Assembly (NCBI GenBank): GCA_016930735.1
Contig: JAFGGF010000209.1
Coordinates: forward strand, 1 to 9,655
Source: Prolixibacteraceae bacterium
Lineage (GTDB): Bacteria > Bacteroidota > Bacteroidia > Bacteroidales > Prolixibacteraceae
DNA: 9,655 nt
Direction of reading: 5' to 3'
Positions 1-7,346 of this stretch are shown piece by piece (the first letter of the stretch is position 1; each line of letters begins with the position of its first letter). The notes under the pieces are model-generated. The model saw only the letters and a list, made by a program, of their open reading frames with translations. It was not told the origin of the DNA and did no database searches. The translations under genes were made by a program, and so were the position numbers.

Positions 1-303
1 ATTATATGTATCAATGCTTTTATCACCCCTACACATAAAATAAGACAGTTGGCTTATAAAATAATCGGCAAATCAAATATTATAGAAATTTTTGTTAATG
101 CACCAATTGATGTATGCGAAAAACGTGATAACAAAGGACTGTATGAAAAAGCCCGGAATGGATTAATCAAAAATTTCACCGGCATTGATTCTCCTTTCGA
201 AAATCCTGCAAATCCCGACATTGAAATAAAAACAGATGAATTATCAATTTCAGAATCAGTTAAAAGGTGCCTTGATGTTATTTTGCCAAAAATTACCTTT
301 TGA
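1..303 (+). CDS. cysC: Adenylylsulfate (APS) kinase, C-terminal part (5' end outside window)
   Basis: The frame is open from the first base of the window and ends at TGA 301-303, giving the last 100 residues of a protein whose start lies upstream. APS kinase phosphorylates adenosine 5'-phosphosulfate to PAPS in the cytoplasm, for sulfate assimilation or as sulfate donor for sulfotransferases. The visible part carries family hallmarks: an INAFITP segment near the start (family form SAFISP), then FVNAPIDVCEKRD, KGLYEKAR and the highly conserved IKNFTGIDSPFE. The P-loop would lie upstream and is not seen. A TTG at 49 also opens this frame, but the homology continues upstream of it, so that is not the real start. 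Whether this is a stand-alone CysC or the C-terminal domain of a CysN-CysC fusion cannot be decided from the visible part. The next gene is a surface-glycan type membrane protein, which would fit a role in sulfated polymers, but that is inference. Confidence 0.93.
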   Translation: MICINAFITPTHKIRQLAYKIIGKSNIIEIFVNAPIDVCEKRDNKGLYEKARNGLIKNFTGIDSPFENPANPDIEIKTDELSISESVKRCLDVILPKITF

Positions 304-331
304 TACACAGTTTTATTAATTTGCTTTGTTG

Positions 332-347
332 CCTTAAATAATTAAGG
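332..347 (+). terminator. Small hairpin after cysC, possible weak terminator
   Basis: CCTTAA at 332-337 and TTAAGG at 342-347 form a perfect 6-bp stem around a 4-base loop, 28 bases after the cysC stop codon. Only a loose run of T-rich sequence follows, not a clean U tract. It is therefore at best a weak intrinsic terminator, and the palindrome could be chance in AT-rich DNA. Confidence 0.25.
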
Positions 348-363
348 GCTCAGATTCTTTCAT

Positions 364-371
364 TATATTTG
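364..371 (+). promoter_or_regulatory. Bacteroidota-type -7 box before the YfhO gene
   Basis: TATATTTG is an exact match to the TAnnTTTG -7 consensus read by the Bacteroidota primary sigma factor. It lies 25 bases before the ATG at 397, so transcription would begin about 18-20 bases before the start codon. No TTG or TTTG was found at the expected 19-21 base distance upstream, so only half the promoter is supported. It would drive the YfhO, methyltransferase and glycosylase genes. Confidence 0.4.
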
Positions 372-396
372 ACATTTAAACGGAAAAACATTAACC

Positions 397-2862
397 ATGG
401 CTGGTATAAAAAACTCAAAAAATATTTTATCGAACCTGATTATTATTGCCGCAATATTAATAATTGCAATGGCATATTTTTATCCTCAACTTGAAGGGAA
501 AATACTTGAACAATCAGATATCACACATTTTAAAGGAACTTCAAAAGAAATCAGTGATTACAGAAAAGAAACAGGGAAACAGGCCCTATGGACCGGAAAT
601 GTATTCAGTGGCATGCCAACATATTTAATTTCAGTTTCCTACCCTGGTAATTTTGTAAAACCCTTCCAATTAACATTCAGGAAATTATTTCATCCGGCTG
701 CAATGCTGATCCTCTATATGTTAGGTTTTTACATCCTGCTTCTTACACTGGGCGTAAATAAATGGCAAAGCCTTGTTGGTGCAATTGCTTTTGGTTTCTC
801 ATCCTATTTCCTGATTATTATCGGTGCCGGCCATAATACAAAAGCTTATGCAATTGGTTATATTGCACTCTTGATAGCAGGAATGCTTATGGTATTTAAA
901 GGGAAAAGGATCCCGGGCGTTATCCTTTTTACCTTAGGGCTTTCATTGAATATTTTTGCAAACCACCTTCAAATTACTTATTATACTTTTATCCTGGCTG
1001 GTATTTATGTTATTATCGAATTGATCAATTCAGTCAGGGAAAAAAGAATTGTTTGTTTTGGTAAAAATATCGGACTTCTGGCCATCGGTGCCGTGATTGC
1101 AGTCGGGATGAATTTTTCCCAGTTATATACTACTTATGAATACTCAAAATTTACCATTCGGGGACCATCTGAATTAACAACTGAAAAAGAAAACAGGACT
1201 ACAGGGCTTGACAAGGATTATGTGGTTCAGTACAGCCTGGGAATTGATGAAACCATGACCTTCCTGATCCCCGATTATATGGGAGGTGCTTCGCAGATAA
1301 ACCCTGACTTAAAATCTGAAAGTTATAAAGTACTGAGGCAGCAAACTCCGCAAAATGCAAGGCAGAATTTAGCAGCTATCAGCATGTATCACGGCGACCA
1401 GCCTCCGACATCAGGACCGGTTTATTTAGGGGCTATCGTTGTTTTTCTTTTTGTTTTGAGTTTATTCATTGTAAAAGGAACCTATAAATGGTGGCTTGTC
1501 GCGGCAACTTTATTATCGTTATTCCTGGCGTGGGGTAAAAATTTTATGTGGCTGACAAATATCTTCCTTGATTACATACCGTTATACAACAAATTCAGGG
1601 CACCCACAATTATGCTTGTTGTTGTTGAATTCTGCGTGCCTTTGCTTGGTTTTATCGGATTAAGCGAAATTTTTAAAGGAAATGTTCCCAAAGAAAAATT
1701 TTTAAGGGCACTCAGATGGTCAGCAATAATTACAGGGGGTATTACTTTAATATTTATGATATTGCCGGGAATCGCCGGTGATTTTTCGTCTCCTTATGAC
1801 ACACGTTACCCCGATTGGTTAACAGATGCAGTTCTTATTGACAGAAAAAATATGCTTCGTTCCGATGCTTTCCGTTCCTTTATTTTTATTGACCTTGCAA
1901 CAGTTACTCTTTATGTATGGCATCTTTTAAAAACCAAAGCTGGCCTGTTTACAGCAGTTTTAGGGATTTTAATATTAATTGATTTATGGGGAGTTGACCA
2001 GCGTTACCTGAATAAAAATAACTTTGAGTCAAAAAAACAGTCTGAAAATATTTTTACTGAAACTCCTGCCGACAAGGCTATCCTATTGGATAAAGATATC
2101 AGCTACCGGGTTCTTCCTTACATAAGCGACGCTTTTATGAATGCCCGGGCTTCCTACTTTCATAAAAATGTCGGAGGCTACCATGCTGCCAAACTTCGCC
2201 GCTATAACGAAGTAATTGAACACTGCCTGTTCCCTGAAATGGATTCTTTATCATCAGGGCTGCGGGCACGTCGGCCTGTCAATTCTGTATTTGCAGTCCT
2301 ACCTGTATTAAATATGCTTAATACAAAATATTTAATAGTTGATGTAAACCAACAGCCCTTAAGAAATCCTATGGCTTTAGGAAATGTTTGGTTCGTAAAT
2401 AATTACAGAATAGTAAATAACGCTGATGAAGAGATCGCCGCATTATCCGGTTTTGATCCTGGCAATACGGCAATAATCGATAAAAGGTTTGAAAATTATG
2501 TTTCAGGAAAAACTTTTACAGCAAACCAAAACGAAAATATTCTGCTTGAAAAATACGAACCCAATTATCTGATGTATAAATACAATGCCCGGTCAGAACA
2601 ACTTGCCGTATTTTCAGAAGTTTATTATGAAAAAGGCTGGAATGCTTATATTGACGGAGAAAAAACACCACATTTCAGGGCTAACTATATTCTCAGGGCA
2701 ATGGTTGTTCCACAGGGTGAACACCAGGTTGAATTCAAATTTGAACCAAAGTCATACTATATCGGAAATAAAGTCTCTTATGCCAGTTCAATTATCCTTC
2801 TGTTAATAATCATTGGTTTTGTCGGAAATGAAATCAGAAAGAAACAGAAGGCCAAACAATAG
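397..2862 (+). CDS. YfhO-family polytopic membrane protein, probable GT-C glycosyltransferase
   Basis: This 821-residue protein has many hydrophobic segments. The first is at about 13-30, most others lie within about 95-540, and the last is near 790-812, before a basic tail (EIRKKQKAKQ). The order of parts fits the YfhO family: one N-terminal membrane helix, a loop with an acidic residue (D41 in EQSDITHF) where GT-C enzymes usually keep a catalytic Asp or Glu, a helical core, a soluble extracytoplasmic region at about 540-785, and a final anchor. The segment YYEKGWNAYIDG followed by the region ending VVPQGEHQVEFKFEP is typical of the YfhO C-terminus. Family members such as B. subtilis YfhO take sugar from undecaprenyl phosphate and add it to cell-envelope polymers outside the membrane. 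The substrate here is unknown, because a Gram-negative cell has no lipoteichoic acid. ATG 397 follows an AT-rich leader with no Shine-Dalgarno sequence. It probably heads an operon with the methyltransferase 56 bases downstream. The family call is firm; the reaction is inferred. Confidence 0.88.
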   Translation: MAGIKNSKNILSNLIIIAAILIIAMAYFYPQLEGKILEQSDITHFKGTSKEISDYRKETGKQALWTGNVFSGMPTYLISVSYPGNFVKPFQLTFRKLFHPAAMLILYMLGFYILLLTLGVNKWQSLVGAIAFGFSSYFLIIIGAGHNTKAYAIGYIALLIAGMLMVFKGKRIPGVILFTLGLSLNIFANHLQITYYTFILAGIYVIIELINSVREKRIVCFGKNIGLLAIGAVIAVGMNFSQLYTTYEYSKFTIRGPSELTTEKENRTTGLDKDYVVQYSLGIDETMTFLIPDYMGGASQINPDLKSESYKVLRQQTPQNARQNLAAISMYHGDQPPTSGPVYLGAIVVFLFVLSLFIVKGTYKWWLVAATLLSLFLAWGKNFMWLTNIFLDYIPLYNKFRAPTIMLVVVEFCVPLLGFIGLSEIFKGNVPKEKFLRALRWSAIITGGITLIFMILPGIAGDFSSPYDTRYPDWLTDAVLIDRKNMLRSDAFRSFIFIDLATVTLYVWHLLKTKAGLFTAVLGILILIDLWGVDQRYLNKNNFESKKQSENIFTETPADKAILLDKDISYRVLPYISDAFMNARASYFHKNVGGYHAAKLRRYNEVIEHCLFPEMDSLSSGLRARRPVNSVFAVLPVLNMLNTKYLIVDVNQQPLRNPMALGNVWFVNNYRIVNNADEEIAALSGFDPGNTAIIDKRFENYVSGKTFTANQNENILLEKYEPNYLMYKYNARSEQLAVFSEVYYEKGWNAYIDGEKTPHFRANYILRAMVVPQGEHQVEFKFEPKSYYIGNKVSYASSIILLLIIIGFVGNEIRKKQKAKQ

Positions 2863-2918
2863 CCGGATTCTTTTTGTTATGCAGGTTTAATTTATACTGA
2901 AAACTGTCATTAATAACT

Positions 2919-3710
2919 ATGCACGAACGCCATACAAACAGGGCTCAATATTTTGAAGAGCAGATTTATACTACGGAAAAATATGTAATCCCGTTTATTA
3001 ATGGCTGCAAAAAAATCAGCCCTGAAACTTCGGTCCTTGAAATTGGCTGTGGTGAAGGAGGTAACCTGAAACCGTTTATGGACCTCGGTTGTAAAATAAC
3101 AGGAATCGACCTGTCAGAACGGAAAATTGAACTTGCAGTTGATTTTTTTAAGGAACATAAGAACTATAAAAACCTGACACTGATTTGCGATGATATTTAC
3201 AACCGGAAAAATCTTGGTAAATTCGATATAATTATTCTTCGTGATGTAATTGAACATATTCCTGGCCAGGACAGGTTTATGGATTATATGAAAAGTTACC
3301 TCAACAGCGACAGTGTGATTTATTTCGGATTTCCTCCATGGCAGAATCCTTTTGGTGGCCATCAACAACTATGTAATAGCAGATTCCTCTCAAAACTTCC
3401 TTATTTCCACCTGTTTCCTAAATCTGTATACAAGGCAATTCTTAATCTTTTCAAAGAACCACAGGTAAAAATTAAGGGATTCATTGAAGTTAAAGAAACC
3501 AGTATTTCAATCGAAAGATTTGAAAAAATACTGAAAAAAAACCACTATAAAATTGCCAGGAGAGTACTATATCTGTTCAATCCGAATTACGAAGCAAAAT
3601 TCAAATTAAAACCCCGCAAACAAAACAGGATAATTGCTTCAATCCCCTGGGTCAGGAATTTTTTTACTACTGCAGCATATTACCTTGTTTCACCTGGTAA
3701 AAACGATTGA
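2919..3710 (+). CDS. Class I SAM-dependent methyltransferase
   Basis: This is a 263-residue soluble protein with a Rossmann-type methyltransferase fold in its first half. Motif I is VLEIGCGEG at residues 39-47. The acidic end of strand 2 is D64 in GIDLS, which should bind the SAM ribose. D91-D92 lie near the adenine. The post-motif segment ILRDVIEHIPG (106-116) resembles the DVIEH pattern of UbiG/UbiE-like methyltransferases. The second half (about 130-263) contains GFPPWQNPFGGHQQL and a basic C-terminus; this part probably chooses the substrate and is not recognised. The substrate could be a sugar, lipid or other small molecule. The position between a YfhO-type protein and a DNA glycosylase does not settle it, though the YfhO neighbour suggests glycan or lipid-linked chemistry. 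The start at ATG 2919 puts motif I at the usual distance from the N-terminus. Its stop codon overlaps the next start by one base. Confidence 0.88.
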   Translation: MHERHTNRAQYFEEQIYTTEKYVIPFINGCKKISPETSVLEIGCGEGGNLKPFMDLGCKITGIDLSERKIELAVDFFKEHKNYKNLTLICDDIYNRKNLGKFDIIILRDVIEHIPGQDRFMDYMKSYLNSDSVIYFGFPPWQNPFGGHQQLCNSRFLSKLPYFHLFPKSVYKAILNLFKEPQVKIKGFIEVKETSISIERFEKILKKNHYKIARRVLYLFNPNYEAKFKLKPRKQNRIIASIPWVRNFFTTAAYYLVSPGKND

Positions 3711-4237
3711 TGTTGCCCGAACGGATTACACATGGCTTTTTTAAACGCAACGTGCTTGAAGTTGCCCCGGAAATCCTTGGTAAATATCTGGTTAGGAAAT
3801 ACACTGACGGATCAGTAGAAAAATTTTTTATTACGGAAGTTGAAGCTTATAACGGAATTCTGGATAAGGCCTGCCATGCGAGTAAAGGAAGGACAGCAAG
3901 AACTGACATTATGTTTCAGGAAGGCGGAAGGATTTACGTATACCTGATTTATGGAATGTACTGGATGCTGAACTTCGTAACCGGGACTGAAGGTGATGCA
4001 TCAGCAGTGCTGATCCGTGGGCTAAAAGGGATTTCAGGTCCGGGCAGGGTGGGCAAAAAATTACTTCTCGACCAGACATTCTATGGCGAGGATTTATCTG
4101 TCTCTGAAAGGATCTGGATTGAAGAAAGCAATATAAAAGTCAGATATAAAACTACACCAAGGATTGGGATTTCCTATGCCGGCGAACCCTGGGTCAGCAA
4201 ACCCTGGCGTTATGTCGCCGATTCAGAATTGTTTTAA
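3710..4237 (+). CDS. 3-methyladenine DNA glycosylase, AAG/MPG family
   Basis: This 175-residue enzyme is predicted to excise alkylated or deaminated purines (3-methyladenine, 7-methylguanine, hypoxanthine) from DNA, leaving an abasic site for base excision repair. The human AAG active-site residues align at the same spacing: E45 in TEVEAY is the counterpart of catalytic Glu125, and Y47, H56, Y78 and N88 match Tyr127, His136, Tyr159 and Asn169. YVYLIYGMYWMLN (76-88) is the family's most conserved block. GPGRVGK (about 108-114) and PRIGISYAGEPW near the C-terminus are also conserved. It is shorter than human AAG because it lacks the long N-terminal extension. The ATG at 3710 shares its A with the TGA of the methyltransferase gene (TGATG). 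A TTG at 3707 also opens this frame, but the overlapping ATG is the better start. The 3' end overlaps the convergent barrel gene by 15 bases. Confidence 0.94.
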   Translation: MLPERITHGFFKRNVLEVAPEILGKYLVRKYTDGSVEKFFITEVEAYNGILDKACHASKGRTARTDIMFQEGGRIYVYLIYGMYWMLNFVTGTEGDASAVLIRGLKGISGPGRVGKKLLLDQTFYGEDLSVSERIWIEESNIKVRYKTTPRIGISYAGEPWVSKPWRYVADSELF

Positions 4238-5323
4238 AAGAAAATCCTGATTAACAATTAAATAAATTGCGGCTGTATTTGAAAAAAGGCTGGATTCAAA
4301 CCATCCTTCAATCCTTGCTCCAAAAATGATCCCATTGATTATTTCTTTTTGAGTGTCAAAATAAACTGAAAACAGATTTTTCCCCCAGATATCATAGTTT
4401 GCACTGCTGTTAAAAGGACCGGGAAGTAAAAGCTTCATACCTTTAACAGCATAAAATTTATCTGAAGACCAGATTTGGAAACCAATTTGCCCAATTTTTG
4501 TATCAACAGAGATGTCTGAAAAAAAAGCCGAACCCTTTTCAAACGGAAGTCCGAAATTGCCTCTTCCGTCATTAAAAGTCAAATAATAACCTGAAAGATT
4601 GACCTGTTTGAAAATTCCCGAGGCTGGAATTTCAGCTTTCAGGCCACCAACCATATTTGATAAAGTTTGAACTTTTAACGGGCTGGAATCTATCTCCCCT
4701 CCCCGGTGGTGAAACAAAATCTGAACAGGTACACTGAAACGAATTTTGCCTGAACCGGATAAATTCAATTCTGATGAAATTCCGGCAGTAAAATGTTCCT
4801 GAAAGGGATCACCTTTTACAATAAACTGTTCCCAGTTAATCCATGCATCAAAATATAATCTTTCAGAGTTATGTAAAAACTGAAATCCCGCTTCGGGTTT
4901 ATCGGTTAAAAAACGTTCAGGCTCCCAAACCGGCTGGATAAGCCGGTGGTTATAATTGTTTTTAAGATTTCCGAATATAAGTTGAGTATTTTTAAACAGG
5001 CCAACTTTTGCAGAAAACCAGGGAAGGTTCCAGGTTGCATTTTCATCTCCGTTAAATTTCAGGTAATGCCATCCCAATTCAAGTTGAACACTATTGGAAG
5101 GTGAATAAACGAATTTTGGGCGAAGCCAGGTTCCGGTCAAAGTATAACCATCGGCTACATAAGACTCATATTCATTGTTTTTAAAAAAGCTGGCGCTTTC
5201 AAACTTGAAATACAGGGCATTGTCTTTTTTCTCTACCGGAAGGTTCGACACAAAAATATCCTGCGCCGAAATGGAATATACAAATCCGGTGAGCAAAAAT
5301 AATATGGTAATTAACCGGGGCAT
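4223..5323 (-). CDS. Exported protein of unknown function, probable outer-membrane beta-barrel
   Basis: I do not recognise the family. The 366-residue product begins MPRLITILFLLTGFVYSISA followed by QD, a clear Sec signal peptide with likely cleavage around residues 20-21. The mature part is rich in aromatic residues and in short alternating polar/hydrophobic stretches separated by Gly/Asn-containing turns, and it ends in Phe (FLLKQF). That is typical of Gram-negative outer-membrane barrels. No TonB box, plug domain or lipoprotein cysteine was seen. ATG 5323 is preferred over the in-frame TTG at 5329. The start lies 12 bases after the transporter stop codon, so co-transcription is likely, and the barrel may serve the same solute as that transporter (inference). 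No Shine-Dalgarno sequence is visible. Its last 15 bases overlap the end of the glycosylase gene on the other strand. A porin-like protein or a structural surface barrel are both possible. Confidence 0.8.
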   Translation of the reverse strand: MPRLITILFLLTGFVYSISAQDIFVSNLPVEKKDNALYFKFESASFFKNNEYESYVADGYTLTGTWLRPKFVYSPSNSVQLELGWHYLKFNGDENATWNLPWFSAKVGLFKNTQLIFGNLKNNYNHRLIQPVWEPERFLTDKPEAGFQFLHNSERLYFDAWINWEQFIVKGDPFQEHFTAGISSELNLSGSGKIRFSVPVQILFHHRGGEIDSSPLKVQTLSNMVGGLKAEIPASGIFKQVNLSGYYLTFNDGRGNFGLPFEKGSAFFSDISVDTKIGQIGFQIWSSDKFYAVKGMKLLLPGPFNSSANYDIWGKNLFSVYFDTQKEIINGIIFGARIEGWFESSLFSNTAAIYLIVNQDFLLKQF

Positions 5324-5335
5324 ATACAAAATTAT

Positions 5336-6772
5336 CTATTTACCAATAATAAGTCTGTCATAAAGCCATAAAAAGATAACTGCCGAAACCGCAATACCTG
5401 AATACAATATCCATATATTGGAAGGATGGTAATTCTGCCATAGGTAATTTGTCAGTTCCGACTGCGACATATTTAATCTGGCAGCTCCTTCACTTAATAA
5501 ATCATTTTTGGTGAATGTATCCGTAATTTCATGAAGGCTGATGCCCTGCCTGGCAGCTTCTTTTTGCAGCAGGAAAACCTTATCTGAAATTCCTTCATAA
5601 ATACCTCCCGAAAGCCATCCTGCCAATTGATGTCCTGCAGCAATGGGCAGGAATGAAGTCCCCATATAAAGCGCTTTTTTATCGACCGGCGCTATACGCC
5701 CGATATATTCGGTGTATTTGGGGGAACTTGCCATTTCTCCGAGAGCAAACACCAAAATCCCCAATAAAATCAACCATCCGCTCTGGTTAGAAAACATCAG
5801 CCCAAGTCCTCCGGCAAGCATTAAAATTCCGCCCATCATGGCAGCGAGAGGTTTAAACCGCATCACAAATGCAGAAACCAATATCTGGAAAAGAATGATA
5901 AAAAACGAATCCATACTTGTCATTGAAACTGCATTAATAGAGCCTTCATTTCCAATTGCTTCTGCCAGCCAGGGCCAAACCGAATGTAATCCATTATATA
6001 CAACTGTTGTATCAATCCATTGGTCAATAAAAATCGGGAAAGAATAATATAATTGGTTAAACGCTGTCCAGAAAAGGATCATAATGATAAGAAACAAAAC
6101 ATATTTCCAGTTTTTAATAGTGATCCATATATTAACAAAGGCATTCCCAATATTTTTCAGGAGAGTTGAAGACTTCTCTTTTATAACCGGCTCAGAAAAA
6201 AAGAACATGGTAATTATTACATTCAAGGCAATAGCTGCGATCGACATATAAAAAACATAAGTCCAGCTTTTATTTAAAAGTACCCCGGCAATAAACGGTC
6301 CGATAAACCCCCCGATATTTACCATCATATAAAAAATACCAAATCCGATTGAAGAAGTTTCCTCATCAGTCGTCCGGGCTATCATCGCTGAAATGATTGG
6401 TTTAAAAAATGCCCCTCCAATACAGGTCCAGATAAATGCAAAAAAAGTAAGTTCAAATGAATTGAAAATATTCAGCATGTAAAAACCACTGATATATATA
6501 CTAAAAGCCAGAATTAAAATTCTTCGGTAACCAACTTTATCAGCTATGGCTCCGGTAATTACAGGTAAAAAATACAGCAACATTGAGCCGGTTCCCATAA
6601 TAATCCCTTTCTGAGCCTGGCTGAAACCCAGTGCCCCTGTATCTGTTGATCCAACCAGGTATAGGGCCAAAGGAATGTAAATTCCGTACCACGCCCATCG
6701 TTCAAATAATTCAATGGTGTTTGATGTCCAGAAAGTGCCGGGAAATTTCTTAAAAACCTTTAATACACCCAT
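5336..6772 (-). CDS. Major facilitator transporter related to the POT/PTR peptide-transporter family
   Basis: This 478-residue polytopic inner-membrane protein shows about 12 hydrophobic segments. Residues 21-30 (ELFERWAWYG) match the ExxER(F/W)xxYG motif of helix 1 in proton-coupled oligopeptide transporters, where the charged residues take part in proton coupling. GAIADKVGYRR is the MFS loop 2-3 signature. FFKPIISAMIAR and FYMMVNIGGFIGP correspond to the POT helix 4-5 region (FYxxINxG in the family). A hydrophilic loop of about 62 residues (389-450) precedes the last helix and is longer than usual for a simple MFS protein. The substrate cannot be read from sequence. Di- or tripeptides are the family default, but this branch is divergent, so I give no symbol. 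The start at ATG 6772 puts a short basic cytoplasmic tail (KVFKKF) before helix 1. The barrel gene follows within 12 bases, and the receiver-like gene ends 67 bases upstream on the same strand. Confidence 0.87.
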   Translation of the reverse strand: MGVLKVFKKFPGTFWTSNTIELFERWAWYGIYIPLALYLVGSTDTGALGFSQAQKGIIMGTGSMLLYFLPVITGAIADKVGYRRILILAFSIYISGFYMLNIFNSFELTFFAFIWTCIGGAFFKPIISAMIARTTDEETSSIGFGIFYMMVNIGGFIGPFIAGVLLNKSWTYVFYMSIAAIALNVIITMFFFSEPVIKEKSSTLLKNIGNAFVNIWITIKNWKYVLFLIIMILFWTAFNQLYYSFPIFIDQWIDTTVVYNGLHSVWPWLAEAIGNEGSINAVSMTSMDSFFIILFQILVSAFVMRFKPLAAMMGGILMLAGGLGLMFSNQSGWLILLGILVFALGEMASSPKYTEYIGRIAPVDKKALYMGTSFLPIAAGHQLAGWLSGGIYEGISDKVFLLQKEAARQGISLHEITDTFTKNDLLSEGAARLNMSQSELTNYLWQNYHPSNIWILYSGIAVSAVIFLWLYDRLIIGK

Positions 6773-6839
6773 AAATTTATTCTTGAAAAGCCCCTAAGGT
6801 AATAAAAGTATTTAAGCGGCGGGAAGAAAACTGAATCAG

Positions 6840-7346
6840 TTACAACGAAAAACTAAAGTCCTTGGGAAATATAATAGCAAGGCTTAAAATGATCATTATT
6901 ATTATAAAAAGAATGATAAAAAATCCGATTACACCGATTTTAAAACCTTTTCTGACTTTCGACGATTTTGTTGTATTTACTGTATAATCTATTGACCGTG
7001 CCAGTTTTGCAAGTGCCTTGTCATTTTTTACTATATAATCGGTAGCACCATGTTTTACAATATTTACAGCAACCTCTACATCGTTTTGCCCGCTTAAAAA
7101 GAAAAAATCTGTTTCCGGAAGTTCGGCCTTTACTTTTTTCATCAACTCCATGCCGTTAATATCTTCCATAGAATAACTGCAAACAAACATGTCGGGATTT
7201 AATTTCAAATGTTCAAGGCTCTCTTCTCCCTTCGAAAAAGACATGACATTGTTGTACTTCCTTGACTTTAAAAATCCAACAACGAGATTATTATAAATGG
7301 GGCTTTCAATGACCACAAAAATCAATGGATTCCTTGTATTTTGCAT
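6840..7346 (-). CDS. Degenerate response-regulator receiver domain with C-terminal membrane anchor
   Basis: This is a 168-residue protein. Residues 8-125 read as a CheY-like receiver: a strand-1 segment IFVVIESP, then INGMELM after strand 3, FFFLSGQNDVEVAV at strand 4, and GATDYIVKND at strand 5. Against CheY, the phosphoacceptor Asp is replaced by S57 (VCSYSM; the family form is LLDxxMP), and the following Pro is E61. The acidic pair is reduced to I13-E14. The switch Ser (S85) and conserved Lys (K107) remain. It probably cannot be phosphorylated in the classical way, so it is a pseudo-receiver. Residues 137-160 form one very hydrophobic helix preceded by basic residues (KVRKGFK), leaving a short outer tail, so the receiver domain should sit in the cytoplasm tethered to the inner membrane. 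There is no DNA-binding or enzymatic output domain and no histidine kinase in view. It lies 67 bases before the transporter gene on the same strand and may belong to that transcript. Confidence 0.82.
   Translation of the reverse strand: MQNTRNPLIFVVIESPIYNNLVVGFLKSRKYNNVMSFSKGEESLEHLKLNPDMFVCSYSMEDINGMELMKKVKAELPETDFFFLSGQNDVEVAVNIVKHGATDYIVKNDKALAKLARSIDYTVNTTKSSKVRKGFKIGVIGFFIILFIIIMIILSLAIIFPKDFSFSL

Noticed and set aside
54..308. Minus-strand open frame of 84 codons opposite the cysC tail
   Set aside because: It lies fully antisense to a clear APS kinase sequence and its translation shows no recognisable domain.
2585..2806. Plus-strand open frame inside the YfhO gene
   Set aside because: It is in another frame of a well-supported gene whose C-terminal motif (GWNAYIDG) runs through the same bases.
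3114..3368. Minus-strand open frame inside the methyltransferase gene
   Set aside because: It is antisense to the conserved SAM-binding region and has no family resemblance.
3707..3709. TTG start for the DNA glycosylase one codon before the ATG
   Set aside because: The ATG at 3710 overlaps the upstream stop as TGATG, a common coupling arrangement, and nothing favours the extra residue.
4929..4947. Perfect 7-bp hairpin (ACCGGCT / AGCCGGT, 5-base loop)
   Set aside because: It lies in the middle of the barrel coding region with no following T tract and encodes ordinary residues (HRLIQPVW), so it is not supported as a terminator or regulatory element.
5712..6047. Plus-strand open frame of 111 codons opposite the transporter
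   Set aside because: The transporter frame on the minus strand carries membrane helices and POT-like motifs through this stretch. The plus-strand reading is a low-complexity shadow.
6773..6839. Possible separate promoter for the transporter gene
   Set aside because: No TAnnTTTG box with a TTG at suitable spacing was found in these 67 bases. The only AT-rich candidate overlaps the start codon.
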